A DNA stretch of 64,000 nucleotides from Fredinandcohnia onubensis (GCF_002734215.1 NZ_NSEB01000011.1:124001-188000), one strand, 5' to 3'. Numbered from the stretch's first letter, positions 1 to 10,435 are shown. Numbers and translations are program-made. The notes: generated from the sequence alone by a model not told the origin.

Positions 1-774
1 TCCATTACGTTCAACTACGAATCCAATTTCTTCTTCCGGATTTGCGCGAATAATATTTACAATATCATTCCATGTAGAAACTTGTTCATTATCAATCTCA
101 CGAACAATATCACCTTCATGGAGACCTGCTTGAAGTGCTGCCCCATCCTCGGTTAGCTTCCCTAGAATCGGCTTATCAATTGGTGTACCTTGTAATAAAC
201 CAATTGCAATTAAAATGATAAATGCTAGGACAAAATTCATTGCCGGACCCGCAGCAATTGCCAGTGTCCGTTGCAATAATGTTTTGGAAGCGAATTGGCG
301 ATTATATGGAGCAATTTGAGTTTCTTGTCCATCGGCCACAAAAAACGCAGTCTCACTAACTTCAAATCTTTTTAGAACCTCGTCCTCTCCATCTTCATAG
401 CCCGAAATAAAAAGATTATGCTCTAAATCTGCTTCCTCAACCTCAATTACTCTTAAATCTGGATACTTATCCTTATTATTTAAGATAATTTTCTCTACTT
501 TTCCAGCATTATCGAATAACAAACCGATATTATGACCGGGTTTAATTTCAACCATTTCCGGGTCTTCGCCAGCCATTCTAACATATCCGCCAATTGGAAG
601 GAGACGAATCGTATACAATGTTTCATTTCTTCTAAAGGTAAATACCTTTGGCCCCATCCCAATTGCAAATTCACGACAGAGAATTCCTGCTCGCTTTGCT
701 AAAACGAGATGTCCTAACTCATGAAAAAATACGAGTGCACCAAAAATAATGATAAAGGCTATCACAGTCTCCAC
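1..774 (-). CDS. rseP: Site-2 intramembrane metalloprotease RseP/RasP, partial (3' end outside window)
   Basis: N-terminal 258 codons of an M50-family zinc protease that cleaves membrane-embedded anti-sigma factors and signal-peptide remnants. A GTG start is chosen because AAAGGTGG lies 8 bases upstream; the overlapping ATG runs straight into a stop. The first membrane helix carries the zinc motif HELGH at about residues 18-22. A TM segment near residues 170-190 (AIAAGPAMNFVLAFII) is followed by a PDZ-like stretch. The second half, with the NPDG-type zinc ligand, lies beyond the window edge. It is last in the uppS-cdsA-dxr-rseP run, as in B. subtilis, where the gene is called rasP. Confidence 0.93.
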   Translation of the reverse strand, partial: METVIAFIIIFGALVFFHELGHLVLAKRAGILCREFAIGMGPKVFTFRRNETLYTIRLLPIGGYVRMAGEDPEMVEIKPGHNIGLLFDNAGKVEKIILNNKDKYPDLRVIEVEEADLEHNLFISGYEDGEDEVLKRFEVSETAFFVADGQETQIAPYNRQFASKTLLQRTLAIAAGPAMNFVLAFIILIAIGLLQGTPIDKPILGKLTEDGAALQAGLHEGDIVREIDNEQVSTWNDIVNIIRANPEEEIGFVVERNG

Positions 775-824
775 ATATTTAACCACCTTTTGTTAGTTTG
801 ACTATAAAAAGTGTATCTAAATCT

Positions 825-1982
825 TTATTTTTTCTCTATTAATCCACGAACATAGGCCCGTGTTTGTTGATCTACCTCTTGGATGACATCTAAGCTTGGG
901 TGTTGTACAGTATCATGCTTCTCAATTGTTCCCTCAATGATTTCTTCGATTTGTAAAAACGAGATTTTTCCATTTAGAAACCCTGAAACTGCCTCTTCAT
1001 TTGCGGCATTTAATACAGTAGGTAAGGTTCCACCTGTTTTTCCGGCTTGAAAAGCAAACCCAAGACATCTAAATCTGTCAAAATCGGGCTTTGAAAAATG
1101 TAGTTTACCTATCTCCCAAAGTCGTAGTCTCTCCTTTGATGCAGCCATTGGAAATCGGTCTGGATACGAAAAGCTATATTGAATGGGTACTCTCATATCC
1201 GGTGTACCTAGTTGTGCAATGACACTACTATCATGGAACTCGACCATTGAATGAATAATGCTTTCTTTATGAAGAAGTACTTCAATTTGTTCATATGGAA
1301 GATTGAATAACCAATGAGCTTCAATTACTTCTAACCCTTTATTCATCATTGTCGCAGAATCAATTGTAATTTTAGCACCCATTGACCAATTCGGATGATT
1401 TAAAGCATCCTCAATTGTAACATTCTTAAGTTCGTCACGTGTTCGGTCACGGAAACTTCCACCTGAAGCGGTAAGAATGATTTTCTCGACATTTTTTTCT
1501 TTTTCGCCTTGAAGACACTGAAAAATAGCCGAATGTTCACTGTCTACTGGTAAAATTGGAACCCCATTCCGATTTGCTGCATCCATTACTAGATGTCCTG
1601 CAGTAACTAACGTTTCCTTATTAGCAAGGGCAATCGTCTTCTTTGCTTCGATAGCTCTTAATGTAGGTAACAGCCCCACACTTCCTACTACTGAATTTAG
1701 GACAATGGTCGCTTCATCGTAAGTAGCCACCTCAATTAATCCTTCATCCCCGTAGACAAATCGGATATTACTTGAAAATTCACTTTTGAATTTTTCACAT
1801 ATTTCTTTTGACTTTACAGATACAAGCTTTGGTGAAAACTTTTGGATAATTTGTCGACCTAGGGTAACATTTTCACCTATTGACATGGCTACAAGCTGTA
1901 GTTTTTCAGGATGCTGTTCAATTACATCCAACGTTTGTTGCCCAATCGAGCCCGTAGCTCCTAATAAACTTACTTTTTTCAC
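825..1982 (-). CDS. dxr: 1-deoxy-D-xylulose 5-phosphate reductoisomerase
   Basis: Converts DXP to MEP with NADPH, the committed step of the non-mevalonate isoprenoid pathway. The N-terminal Rossmann motif GATGSIG is at about residues 7-13. The metal and substrate region has [11 protein letters not shown] and the ASGGSFRD loop, and the C-terminal helical domain is complete. A GTG start ([10 protein letters not shown]) is chosen because AGGAGTGAG precedes it; an in-frame TTG 21 bases upstream lacks a Shine-Dalgarno sequence. The length of 385 aa fits the family. It follows cdsA by 24 bases and precedes rseP, so it is likely co-transcribed with both. Confidence 0.95.
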   Translation of the reverse strand: MKKVSLLGATGSIGQQTLDVIEQHPEKLQLVAMSIGENVTLGRQIIQKFSPKLVSVKSKEICEKFKSEFSSNIRFVYGDEGLIEVATYDEATIVLNSVVGSVGLLPTLRAIEAKKTIALANKETLVTAGHLVMDAANRNGVPILPVDSEHSAIFQCLQGEKEKNVEKIILTASGGSFRDRTRDELKNVTIEDALNHPNWSMGAKITIDSATMMNKGLEVIEAHWLFNLPYEQIEVLLHKESIIHSMVEFHDSSVIAQLGTPDMRVPIQYSFSYPDRFPMAASKERLRLWEIGKLHFSKPDFDRFRCLGFAFQAGKTGGTLPTVLNAANEEAVSGFLNGKISFLQIEEIIEGTIEKHDTVQHPSLDVIQEVDQQTRAYVRGLIEKK

Positions 1983-2006
1983 AAACTCACTCCTAATAAA
2001 CAACCA

Positions 2007-2801
2007 CTACTGAATAATTGCACTTAAGAAATAAAGGATTGGCAGGATGAATATCATGCTGTCAAATCGATCTAATATTCCGCCATGGCCAGGTAGTAAT
2101 GTTCCAGAATCTTTCACATTATAATGCCTTTTAAGTGCAGATTCTACTAGATCCCCAATTTGTCCAAAAAAAGACACAAACAATGTCACGATAATTAGTG
2201 ATAAGAAGGAATCAAATAAATCTGTAATCATGTTAAAAATAAATGCAAATACAATAGCAGTCACAATACCGCCGACAAAGCCCTCAATGGTCTTATTTGG
2301 ACTAATTTCCGGCCATAACTTATTTTTACCAAGCTTTCTCCCTACAAAATAGGCACCTGAATCGGTTGTCCAAATAACAACGAATGCATAGAATATATAT
2401 GCTAATCCCATCGCTCTTATTTCAATCATATAATAAAAACCAAATCCTATGTATAGAGCTGACAGGATCACAAGGCCAGCATCATCAAAGCTGAAGCTAT
2501 TTTTTGAAATAACAGTATACGTTAAAATAAATAAAACAATTAGAAGAACTATTTCAATCTTCGTAAATTGAAGGGTCTCAAAAAAATTATTGTATTGACT
2601 GGGAACTAAAATAACCCATAACAATATAATCGAGATTACGCCAGGGATTGATGCAATATTTATTTGCTTCATCCGTAAAAGCTCAAATATAGCAATTGCT
2701 CCCATCAAATAGACTAAAATAGTAAACGGGACGCCACCAAAAATAACAATCGGTAGGAAGACTGCTGCTGCAATTATTGCCGTTATAATTCTTTGTTTCA
2801 T
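2007..2801 (-). CDS. cdsA: Phosphatidate cytidylyltransferase
   Basis: Makes CDP-diacylglycerol from phosphatidic acid and CTP, the precursor of phosphatidylglycerol and other phospholipids. The 264-aa protein is almost entirely hydrophobic, with about eight membrane helices. The CdsA signature lies near the C-terminus (GHGGILDRFDSMIF), with an upstream SPNKTIEG motif. Start is ATG with AGGAATG upstream. It lies between uppS and dxr, grouping membrane-lipid and isoprenoid enzymes. Confidence 0.95.
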   Translation of the reverse strand: MKQRIITAIIAAAVFLPIVIFGGVPFTILVYLMGAIAIFELLRMKQINIASIPGVISIILLWVILVPSQYNNFFETLQFTKIEIVLLIVLFILTYTVISKNSFSFDDAGLVILSALYIGFGFYYMIEIRAMGLAYIFYAFVVIWTTDSGAYFVGRKLGKNKLWPEISPNKTIEGFVGGIVTAIVFAFIFNMITDLFDSFLSLIIVTLFVSFFGQIGDLVESALKRHYNVKDSGTLLPGHGGILDRFDSMIFILPILYFLSAIIQ

Positions 2802-2838
2802 TGTATCATTCCTTTTTTATACGATTTGGTAGTAATGG

Positions 2839-3600
2839 TTATATACCACCAAATCGTCTACCTCTCTTTTGAAATGCATGAATGGCCTCTAATAAATGAT
2901 GTTCCTTAAAATCAGGCCATAATACATCGGTGAACCAAAATTCAGTGTATGCAAGCTGCCAGAGCATAAAATTACTTAAGCGAATTTCCCCGCTTGTACG
3001 AATTAATAAGTCGGGATCTTCTAAACCAGCACTCATTAAATATTGATTAAAAAGATCTTCATCAATCTTATTGTGGAGGTCTTTCTCACGATAGTCTGAA
3101 AGAATATGATTGACCGCATCCAGGATATCTGCACGGCCACCGTAGTTAAGTGCAAAATTCAATACTAAGCCTGTATTGTTCTTCGTATCGTTTACCGCTT
3201 TATCTACCGCTTTTTGAGTATGTGCAGGTATCGCATCTTTATTCCCCATGATTCGAACCTGTACATTTTCTTCTATAAGCTCTGGTAGAAATGTGCCCAT
3301 AAATTCTTGGGGAAGTTTTAATAAATAATTAACCTCATCCTCTGGACGCTTCCAGTTCTCTGTTGAAAATGCGTAGACGGTTAAAGTCTTCACCCCAAGT
3401 CTACTTGCAAGCTTTGTAACTCTCTTTACTACTTTCATTCCTTCATGATGACCAGCAGTTCGTGGCAATGATCGTTTTTTTGCCCATCTCCCATTTCCGT
3501 CCATGATAATTGCTATATGGTTAGGTATTGGCCCTTTTACTATTTCGTCTTCAGAAATAGAAACTGGTCCCTTTTTTGTCTTTTTAAATTTTCCAAACAT
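2839..3600 (-). CDS. uppS: Undecaprenyl diphosphate synthase (cis-prenyltransferase)
   Basis: Condenses isopentenyl diphosphate onto farnesyl diphosphate to make the C55 carrier used in cell-wall synthesis. The catalytic signature MDGNGRWAKK is at about residues 32-41. Other family motifs are GHHEGM, FSTENWKRP and the C-terminal RTSGEIRLSNF; the protein ends RGRRFGGI as in B. subtilis. The start is placed at ATG (MFGKFKK) because GGAGG lies 8 bases upstream; a longer in-frame reading upstream lacks a ribosome binding site. The length is 253 aa. It is first in the uppS-cdsA-dxr-rseP run after the frr terminator. Confidence 0.95.
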   Translation of the reverse strand: MFGKFKKTKKGPVSISEDEIVKGPIPNHIAIIMDGNGRWAKKRSLPRTAGHHEGMKVVKRVTKLASRLGVKTLTVYAFSTENWKRPEDEVNYLLKLPQEFMGTFLPELIEENVQVRIMGNKDAIPAHTQKAVDKAVNDTKNNTGLVLNFALNYGGRADILDAVNHILSDYREKDLHNKIDEDLFNQYLMSAGLEDPDLLIRTSGEIRLSNFMLWQLAYTEFWFTDVLWPDFKEHHLLEAIHAFQKRGRRFGGI

Positions 3601-3640
3601 GAACAAGTCCTCCAACACCCGTCTCAATCGAGTTTCACTC

Positions 3641-3669
3641 ATTTTACCATTTGTTTCGTTCGAGGTAAC
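3641..3669 (-). promoter_or_regulatory. Possible sigma-A promoter for uppS
   Basis: Extended -10 reading TGG-TAAAAT (TAAAAT at 3641-3646) with a poor -35 (GTTACC) 17 bases upstream. It lies just after the frr terminator and about 40 bases before the uppS start. Position supports it; the -35 does not. Confidence 0.35.
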
Positions 3670-3690
3670 TAATTAGTAGACAGTATTAAC

Positions 3691-3719
3691 AAAAAAACCC
3701 CCTGTAAACGTAAGAGGGT
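3691..3719 (-). terminator. Rho-independent terminator after frr
   Basis: On the minus strand, ACCCTCT pairs with AGGGGGT (one G-T pair) around a 9-base loop and is followed by a run of seven T. It lies about 30 bases past the frr stop. The plus-strand reading also has a T run but contains a C-A mismatch. Confidence 0.8.
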
Positions 3720-3750
3720 CTTTTTACAATATATTGTACATTGAAATGGA

Positions 3751-4308
3751 TTAGACTTCCATGATTTCTTTTTCTTTTTCTTTTGCAACTGAATCAATTT
3801 TATTAATAGATTCATCTGTCAATTTTTGAATATCATCTGTAAGGCTACGTAATTCATCCTCTGTGATTTCACCATTCTTCTCAAGCTTTTTCAAATCATC
3901 ATTGCCATCACGACGAACATTTCGAACCGCAACTTTTGACTCTTCTGCATACTTCTTAACAAGCTTGACCAAATCACGACGTCTTTCTTCTGTTAATGGC
4001 GGAATTGAAATACGAATAATAGAGCCATCATTTGTTGGGTTTAAGCCTAAATCAGCCTTTTGAATCGCTTTTTCCATATCTCCTAATGCTGACTTGTCAT
4101 ATGGTTGAATAACAAGCATTCTAGCTTCAGGAACATTAATAGAAGCTAACTGATTTAAAGGTGTAGGTGCCCCATAATAATCAACCGTAACTTTATCAAG
4201 TATTGCCGGATTCGCTCTACCAGCTCTTACAGTTGCTAGTTCACGAGACAATGCTTGGACTGCTTTAGACATTTTATCTTTCACTTGATTTAATGTGTTA
4301 TTTGCCAT
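3751..4308 (-). CDS. frr: Ribosome recycling factor
   Basis: Splits the post-termination ribosome together with EF-G. The 185-aa protein matches the family along its whole length, including the RAGRANPA segment near residues 28-35 and the three-helix-bundle C-terminus ([20 protein letters not shown]). It starts 5 bases after the pyrH stop, so the two are translationally close. It is last in the pyrH-frr unit, before a terminator. Confidence 0.97.
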   Translation of the reverse strand: MANNTLNQVKDKMSKAVQALSRELATVRAGRANPAILDKVTVDYYGAPTPLNQLASINVPEARMLVIQPYDKSALGDMEKAIQKADLGLNPTNDGSIIRISIPPLTEERRRDLVKLVKKYAEESKVAVRNVRRDGNDDLKKLEKNGEITEDELRSLTDDIQKLTDESINKIDSVAKEKEKEIMEV

Positions 4309-4312
4309 AAAG

Positions 4313-5035
4313 TTATTTCCCCCTTACAATTGTTCCGATATTTTCTCCTAGTACGGCACGTTTAATATTTCCTTCTTCCATAATTGAAAAGACAATTAAC
4401 GGAATATCGTTGTCCATGCAAAGTGAAGAGGCAGTGGAATCCATCACAGCTAAACCTTCTTTAATAACATCAAGATAGGTTAACGATTCATATTTCACAG
4501 CTGTTTTATCTATGGATGGATCAGCGCTATACACACCATCAACATTATTTTTAGCCATTAAGATAACCTCTGCTTCAATTTCAGCAGCACGTAAAGCAGC
4601 AGTTGTATCTGTTGAGAAATAAGGATTTCCTGTACCCGCCGCAAAAATGACAACTCGCTTCTTCTCAAGATGACGAATCGCTTTTCTTCTTATGTATGGT
4701 TCTGCAACTTGTCGCATTTCAATAGATGTTTGGACACGAGTTTGGATTCCTTGATTCTCCAAGCTATCTTGTAACGCTAAGGAATTCATCACTGTAGCAA
4801 GCATTCCCATGTAATCAGCATTTGCACGGTCCATTCCCATTTCACTACCAATTTTACCTCTCCAGATGTTTCCGCCACCTACAACTACAGCAACTTCCAC
4901 TCCAAGTTCAGCAATTTCTTTTACTTGTTTTGCAACAGACTGGATTACAGATGGATTTATACCAAATCCCTGTTCACCCGCTAATGCTTCCCCACTTAAT
5001 TTTAACACTACACGTCTATATTTGGCACCGCTCAT
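4313..5035 (-). CDS. pyrH: UMP kinase
   Basis: Phosphorylates UMP to UDP; an amino-acid-kinase-fold enzyme usually regulated by GTP and UTP. The N-terminus reads [16 protein letters not shown], followed by [10 protein letters not shown] and the uridine-site region [11 protein letters not shown]. The start is placed at the internal ATG (MSGAKYRR, 240 aa) because GAGG lies about 10 bases before it and the family length is 240. An earlier in-frame ATG 18 bases upstream has no ribosome binding site. It follows tsf, separated by a terminator and a second hairpin. Confidence 0.95.
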   Translation of the reverse strand: MSGAKYRRVVLKLSGEALAGEQGFGINPSVIQSVAKQVKEIAELGVEVAVVVGGGNIWRGKIGSEMGMDRANADYMGMLATVMNSLALQDSLENQGIQTRVQTSIEMRQVAEPYIRRKAIRHLEKKRVVIFAAGTGNPYFSTDTTAALRAAEIEAEVILMAKNNVDGVYSADPSIDKTAVKYESLTYLDVIKEGLAVMDSTASSLCMDNDIPLIVFSIMEEGNIKRAVLGENIGTIVRGK

Positions 5036-5071
5036 CGAATAAAAAACCTCCATCTTTTAAAGAAAAAGTAC

Positions 5072-5097
5072 TAGCGCTTAAATAAAAGCCAGCGCTA
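5072..5097 (-). promoter_or_regulatory. Inverted repeat in the pyrH leader
   Basis: TAGCGCT and AGCGCTA form a 7-bp perfect stem around a 12-base loop; on the minus strand it is followed by GTACTTTTT. It lies between the tsf terminator and the pyrH ribosome binding site. It could be a weak second terminator or an attenuator for pyrH. There is no direct evidence for either. Confidence 0.4.
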
Positions 5098-5111
5098 AAA
5101 CTAGACATTTC

Positions 5112-5140
5112 AAAAAGAGGGAACACATAATGTGTTCCCT
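5112..5140 (-). terminator. Rho-independent terminator after tsf
   Basis: A perfect 10-bp stem AGGGAACACA/TGTGTTCCCT with a 3-base loop, followed on the minus strand by CTTTTT. It starts 10 bases after the tsf stop. Confidence 0.9.
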
Positions 5141-5149
5141 GTTATCTTT

Positions 5150-6031
5150 TTACTTCTTCACTTGGCTCATTACTTCTTCAGCGAAGTTATCTTGGCGCTT
5201 CTCGATACCTTCTCCAACTTCGTAACGAACAAAGCTCTTCACTGTAGCACCTTTAGACTCGACAAACTTACGAACTTTTTGATCTGGGTCTTTAACAAAG
5301 CTTTGGTCAAGAAGACATACGTCTTCGAAAAACTTACCAAGACGTCCTTCTACCATTTTAGCTACGATATTTTCAGGCTTGCCTTCATTTAATGCTTGTT
5401 GTGTTAACACTTCACGCTCACGCTCAACTTCTTCAGCAGAAACTTGATCACGTGTTACATATTTAGGATTTACAGCAGCAATGTGCATTGCAACATCCTT
5501 TGCAACATCGCTATCTGAAGTACCACCAAGAACAGTTAGAACACCGATACGTCCACCCATGTGAAGGTATGCACCAAATGCATCACCGTCTTCTTTTGTT
5601 ACAACTTCAAAACGACGAAGTGATAGCTTTTCACCAATTTTTGCGATTGCAGCATTTACATGCTCAGCAACAGATGTACCATTGTCCATCTGTTGTTCTA
5701 ATGCTTCTTCAACGTTAGCTGGCTTTTTCGCTAATAGATGAGCAGCTAATTCTTTTACTAAAGTTTGGAAACCTTCATTTTTTGCAACGAAGTCTGTTTC
5801 AGCGTTAACTTCTAAGATAACTGCTTCATTACCTTGAACTTCAATAGAAGTTAAACCTTCCGCAGCGATGCGATCGCCTTTTTTAGCAGCTTTCGCAATA
5901 CCTTTTTCGCGAAGGTAATCAATTGCTTTTTCCATATCACCATCAGTTTCTGTAAGAGCCTTCTTACAGTCCATCATTCCTGCTCCTGTTTTTTCACGGA
6001 GCTCTTTTACCATTTGTGCAGTAACTGCCAT
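5150..6031 (-). CDS. tsf: Translation elongation factor Ts
   Basis: Nucleotide exchange factor for EF-Tu. The UBA-like N-terminal domain has [19 protein letters not shown], followed by the core with AETDFVAKN near residues 76-84. The start is placed at ATG (MAVTAQMV, 293 aa) because AAGGAGG lies 8 bases upstream; a longer in-frame reading exists but has no Shine-Dalgarno sequence. It sits downstream of rpsB, with a terminator between them. Confidence 0.97.
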   Translation of the reverse strand: MAVTAQMVKELREKTGAGMMDCKKALTETDGDMEKAIDYLREKGIAKAAKKGDRIAAEGLTSIEVQGNEAVILEVNAETDFVAKNEGFQTLVKELAAHLLAKKPANVEEALEQQMDNGTSVAEHVNAAIAKIGEKLSLRRFEVVTKEDGDAFGAYLHMGGRIGVLTVLGGTSDSDVAKDVAMHIAAVNPKYVTRDQVSAEEVEREREVLTQQALNEGKPENIVAKMVEGRLGKFFEDVCLLDQSFVKDPDQKVRKFVESKGATVKSFVRYEVGEGIEKRQDNFAEEVMSQVKK

Positions 6032-6140
6032 TATGTTTTCCTCCTTATTTAACACTATGTACTATTTCATTTTTACGATTTAATATCGTGTAGACAATCT
6101 GTTTCTATTATGACTTATTTCGCAAAAATATATAATTCTT

Positions 6141-6179
6141 AAAAAAGGTGATAAAAGGCATAACCCTCTTATCACCTTT
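6141..6179 (-). terminator. Terminator between rpsB and tsf
   Basis: An 11-bp perfect stem AAAGGTGATAA/TTATCACCTTT, extended by AGG/CCT, followed by a run of T on the minus strand. It lies directly after the rpsB stop, so tsf probably depends on partial read-through or a promoter in the gap, where I see none convincing. Confidence 0.85.
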
Positions 6180-6185
6180 CGCTCA

Positions 6186-6990
<805 letters not shown>

Positions 6991-6996
6991 AAAATT

Positions 6997-7025
6997 AATA
7001 TATCATAATAAAATCTTTCAATCAA
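6997..7025 (-). promoter_or_regulatory. Sigma-A-type promoter of rpsB
   Basis: Minus-strand TTGATT, a 17-base spacer, then TATATT, about 120 bases before the rpsB start and just after the swrB stop. The transcript would include the structured leader. Confidence 0.65.
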
Positions 7026-7031
7026 GAAAAA

Positions 7032-7583
7032 TTAGTTGTTTTGACGAAATTTGTGTAAAAGTTCAATTTCAGTTTGACCTTTATTTAATTTTTTTGCAAT
7101 ATCTTCATATGTGAGTCCTAATTTGATGAGATGGTCAATGTCTTTGACAATCACATCTTCATTACTTTCAGTATCCCCTGTTTTTTTTTGTGTGGATTCT
7201 ATTTCTGATATAGTAATTTGTTCGGTTTCGTTTTGTTTTGCATAAGCAGGTAGAAGATCTTGAATATCCTCAGTTGTTAAATCCGGTTCTATTATTTGTA
7301 TCGATTCTTTATTTTCTCCATCTAGTTCAGAGATATCAATATTTCCTCTTTTTGCTGACTTGTTCGGAGTTTGTTGAACTTGTTGAATTCTATTTAAAAA
7401 CACTTCATTGTCTTCTTTGATTTCCATTACATATGAAGTGATTACATTTTCAAATTCTTTGAGTAACCGTTCTTGTTTGATTTCAATTTCTTTTAGTTGT
7501 GTCATTTTCAAATATAAAAGAATAATTAAAAAAAAAGCTAATGCAAGCAATGCAAAGCAGGTTATAAATAAAATGGTTGTCAT
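7032..7583 (-). CDS. swrB: Swarming motility protein SwrB
   Basis: A 183-aa protein with one N-terminal membrane helix (about residues 4-26), a charged coiled-coil region, an acidic linker, and a C-terminal segment with a helix-turn-helix-like motif (LGLTYEDIAKKLNKGQTEIELL). This layout matches B. subtilis SwrB (formerly YlxL), which promotes basal-body maturation and export activation. The ATG start has AGAGGG upstream. It is last in the fla/che operon, as in B. subtilis. The assignment rests on the C-terminal motif and position; the linker is poorly conserved. Confidence 0.85.
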   Translation of the reverse strand: MTTILFITCFALLALAFFLIILLYLKMTQLKEIEIKQERLLKEFENVITSYVMEIKEDNEVFLNRIQQVQQTPNKSAKRGNIDISELDGENKESIQIIEPDLTTEDIQDLLPAYAKQNETEQITISEIESTQKKTGDTESNEDVIVKDIDHLIKLGLTYEDIAKKLNKGQTEIELLHKFRQNN

Positions 7584-7595
7584 TCAAATTTCCCT

Positions 7596-7910
7596 CTATC
7601 CCACGAAATCAATAAAATTACCCTTGTATGGATGTTGTTCTTTTTCTTCTTGTTCAGGGTTCTGAGTCTTATGTGGCGGTTGTTTTGAAAATGTATTTGA
7701 TGATGAATCCTTATGTAGTTGTGCATTTTCTGGATTATTGTTCTCGTTTACAATGGTACGGTTCCTTTTCTCTATTTTTTCGCTTTCTGCAGAAATGTGA
7801 TCTTGCATGTGCTGGCCACGCATCATCAGTTGTTCATGAATTTTTCCCGCATCTTGTGTCCTTGGGATTGCAACTTGTAATTCAACTAATTTTAGACTCA
7901 ATTGATTCAC
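7596..7910 (-). CDS. Small hydrophilic protein between sigD and swrB, function unknown
   Basis: A 104-aa polar protein with no membrane segment. The N-terminal 45 residues are predicted helical (QLSLKLVELQVAIPRTQDAG), and the rest is rich in N, Q, K and E and probably disordered. It starts at GTG with a purine-rich AGGAAACGGAAGA upstream and ends 12 bases before swrB. It lies inside the fla/che operon in the same direction, so a flagellar or motility-linked role is likely by context only. I do not recognise a domain. The reading frame is open throughout and has the local codon style. Confidence 0.7.
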   Translation of the reverse strand: MNQLSLKLVELQVAIPRTQDAGKIHEQLMMRGQHMQDHISAESEKIEKRNRTIVNENNNPENAQLHKDSSSNTFSKQPPHKTQNPEQEEKEQHPYKGNFIDFVG

Positions 7911-7988
7911 TTCTTCCGTTTCCTAATTTTAAGAAATGCATTGATTGAAATCTTCTTTTTGTTGTACTTTCACGTTTGATTAAGTAAT

Positions 7989-8756
7989 CTAATGGATGTG
8001 TTTTTGTAATATATCCTTCAGTTTAAAAAGTGCTTTTGAGTGAATTTGAGATATTCTAGATGTCGATAAGCCCATTACCTGTCCAATTTCAGTTAATGTT
8101 AGTTCTTCCTTATAAAATAAACTAATAATTAGCTGCTCTTTTTCATTCAATTGTTGGATAACATTGATAAGTTGATTGATTACTTCTTTTTTTACGACAT
8201 GTTCTTCTGGCGTTAAAGTTGCATGATCCTTAATTGAGAATGCTGATTTTTCACTGCCCTCGTCATCATGTTGGTAATCGTCCATAGAAAGAACATTGGC
8301 AAAAAAGCCTTCATTAATCGTTTGATAAACTTCATCCTCGCTCATTCCGACTTCTGCTGCTATTTCAGGAATTGAGGCATTTCTCATTAAATTTTGTTCT
8401 AGCTTTTCAACGGCAGTTTCAACTTTCTTTGTTTTTTCTCTTGTACTCCTAGGTAACCAATCTTCCTTTCTAAGCCCGTCAAGTATTGCGCCTCTAATTC
8501 GAAAGGATGCATATGTATCAAATTTCAAATCACGAGAGGGATCGAATTTTTCCAGTGCATCATATAAACCAATCATCCCAAGACTTTTTAAATCATCTTT
8601 ATTTACACTCTTCGGAAGTGTCACAGAGATTCGTTGTACATGATATGAAACGAGCGGCATATATTTTCTGACAAGGGCATCCCCTGCATCTGTGTCTCGT
8701 GAGTCGGTCCATTTCTGCCAATATTCTTGATGATCTGTAGATGATAATCTGGACAT
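7989..8756 (-). CDS. sigD: RNA polymerase sigma-D (FliA-type) factor
   Basis: Directs transcription of late flagellar, chemotaxis and autolysin genes. At 255 aa it has sigma-70 region 2 (LEKFDPSRDLKFDTYASF near residues 70-87), region 3, and a region 4 helix-turn-helix (EIGQVMGLSTSRISQIHSKA) near the C-terminus. ATG start with AAGGAGGAG upstream. It lies near the end of the fla/che operon, downstream of cheD. In B. subtilis this distal position makes its level sensitive to operon read-through. Confidence 0.96.
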   Translation of the reverse strand: MSRLSSTDHQEYWQKWTDSRDTDAGDALVRKYMPLVSYHVQRISVTLPKSVNKDDLKSLGMIGLYDALEKFDPSRDLKFDTYASFRIRGAILDGLRKEDWLPRSTREKTKKVETAVEKLEQNLMRNASIPEIAAEVGMSEDEVYQTINEGFFANVLSMDDYQHDDEGSEKSAFSIKDHATLTPEEHVVKKEVINQLINVIQQLNEKEQLIISLFYKEELTLTEIGQVMGLSTSRISQIHSKALFKLKDILQKHIH

Positions 8757-8803
8757 TCTACTCCTCCTTTTCTTTTATTGTGAATGTATTATATTTTCAC
8801 CTT

Positions 8804-9301
8804 CTATATTTCCTTAATTCCTTGATTGACAGTCCGGATTTTGAGGATGGCAGTTTCAGGGTCAAATTCAATGGTTCGTCCATTATTCCCACCAATATCT
8901 GATGCAATCATCGTGATGTTAAAGCGTTTTAGCTCTGCTTTTACCGCCTCAACGTTACGAGGACCAATCCGCATAATATCACTAGTAGATTGAAATTGGA
9001 ACATTTGAGCACCGCCGGCGATTTTGGCTTTCAAACTCTTGTCTCTACCGCCGATTTCTATGATTTTCTTTATAAGCTCCTCAATTGCAGTATCGGCATA
9101 TTTCGCAATATTCATGTTCCCAGCTTTTGTTGAAGCAGAACTTGGTAGCATGATATGGGCAAGTCCTGCAACCTTTTTTGGTTGATCATAAATGACTACA
9201 CCTACACAGGAACCTAATCCAGATGTTCGGATTAAGTTTGGTGCAGTTATGACATTCATATCTGCTATCCCAACCTTTATAATCTGATTAAGTTCATTCA
9301 T
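8804..9301 (-). CDS. cheD: Chemoreceptor glutamine deamidase CheD
   Basis: Deamidates receptor glutamines and binds CheC to form part of the Bacillus adaptation system. The catalytic Cys lies in [13 protein letters not shown] (about residues 28-40), followed by the catalytic His in AHIMLP. Length 165 aa. Its ATG overlaps the cheC stop by 8 bases, so the partners CheC and CheD are translationally coupled. Confidence 0.94.
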   Translation of the reverse strand: MNELNQIIKVGIADMNVITAPNLIRTSGLGSCVGVVIYDQPKKVAGLAHIMLPSSASTKAGNMNIAKYADTAIEELIKKIIEIGGRDKSLKAKIAGGAQMFQFQSTSDIMRIGPRNVEAVKAELKRFNITMIASDIGGNNGRTIEFDPETAILKIRTVNQGIKEI

Positions 9302-9932
9302 GTGTTTGAACTCCTAATGCAGTAAATATTTTTCCAAAAGAATCGGGATCTGGCAACAATAGAAAATGCCCATTAATATTATTGTGTTCATGTTTTTCAG
9401 TTTCACTAATAGCCGTTTCGATCACGATTGCATAATCACTTATTTGTGAAAGTTCGATTAAACCATATCCTATGATTGCACCAACCATATCAATCGAAAA
9501 ACCTGGAACAGAAGGATATAAATTTAATTGGGTAAAATCAGATAACGATGTAAGATAAGAGCCGAACAAGATATTTCCGACTTCTTGTAAAGCAGATATC
9601 CCCATGTCACTCTGTTTACTTTCAAATGAGAAGTTCTCGTCGCCTAAGAGATCTTGGATTAGTTTTGTAGCTTGTGGGAGCTGTAAAATAAAAAACATAT
9701 TTCCCGTTATATCCCCCTCAATTCGAAAAAAAATACCCGCAACAACATTTTCAGCCCCTCCAGCAAAATCCATCATTTCATCAAAAGAAACAATTTTTAC
9801 ATTCGGTACCTGCATATCAATTTTTCGATTTAAAAGCTTTGAAAGAGCAGTAGCAGAATGCCCCACTCCGATATTTCCAATCTCTTTTAAAATATCTAAA
9901 TGAGTAGAATTAATACATTGAAAAAATGACAT
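9294..9932 (-). CDS. cheC: CheY-P phosphatase CheC
   Basis: Hydrolyses CheY-P and is stimulated by CheD. Two CheC-type phosphatase motifs with the E..N pair are visible: [17 protein letters not shown] (about residues 15-31) and [17 protein letters not shown] (about residues 114-130). Length 212 aa. It lies between cheW and cheD and overlaps cheD by 8 bases. Confidence 0.94.
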   Translation of the reverse strand: MSFFQCINSTHLDILKEIGNIGVGHSATALSKLLNRKIDMQVPNVKIVSFDEMMDFAGGAENVVAGIFFRIEGDITGNMFFILQLPQATKLIQDLLGDENFSFESKQSDMGISALQEVGNILFGSYLTSLSDFTQLNLYPSVPGFSIDMVGAIIGYGLIELSQISDYAIVIETAISETEKHEHNNINGHFLLLPDPDSFGKIFTALGVQTHE

Positions 9933-9943
9933 ACTCTTTTCCC

Positions 9944-10399
9944 TTACTCTTTTCCCTTACGAATATCGGGGGTAAGAACCTTTTCTAAATTTAATAGGAT
10001 CAGTAATCTTTTATCGAGCTTAGCTACACCTTCTAAGTACTCGACCTCTACACTCCCAACAATCTCAGGAGGTGGTTCAATTGAATCAACTGGGATATCC
10101 ATTACATCATTAGCCGTATCCACAATTAATCCTACTTCAACATCATCTGTCGCAACTATAATAATTCTTGTGCTATCCAGATACTCAGTTTCATCCATAC
10201 CAAAACGGGTTCTTAAATCAATAATCGGAGTAACAACTCCTCTTAAATTAATCACACCTTTTACAAATGGCTCTGTTCTAGGAACCCGAGTTATATGTTG
10301 CAGTTTTTCAATTGAACGTACCTGTGAAACTGGGATTGCATATTCTTCATCCTCGAGTGAAAAGACAATGACCTTTAACACAACAGCTTGTACAGACAT
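9944..10399 (-). CDS. cheW: Chemotaxis coupling protein CheW
   Basis: Links receptors to the CheA kinase. It is a single CheW (SH3-like) domain with EYAIPVSQVRSIE near the start and PRTEPFVKGVINLRG in the middle. The start is placed at ATG (MSVQAVVLK, 151 aa), preceded by AAGGAGG; a 10-codon upstream extension has no ribosome binding site. It follows cheA and precedes cheC. Confidence 0.95.
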   Translation of the reverse strand: MSVQAVVLKVIVFSLEDEEYAIPVSQVRSIEKLQHITRVPRTEPFVKGVINLRGVVTPIIDLRTRFGMDETEYLDSTRIIIVATDDVEVGLIVDTANDVMDIPVDSIEPPPEIVGSVEVEYLEGVAKLDKRLLILLNLEKVLTPDIRKGKE

Positions 10400-10435
10400 A
10401 CTTATCCTCCTTAACTTGCTATAATCCATACATTT

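Noticed and set aside
8757-8803. TATAAT upstream of sigD as a private promoter
   Set aside because: The hexamer 17 bases upstream is AAGGAA, not a -35; cheD-sigD spacing suits an operon.
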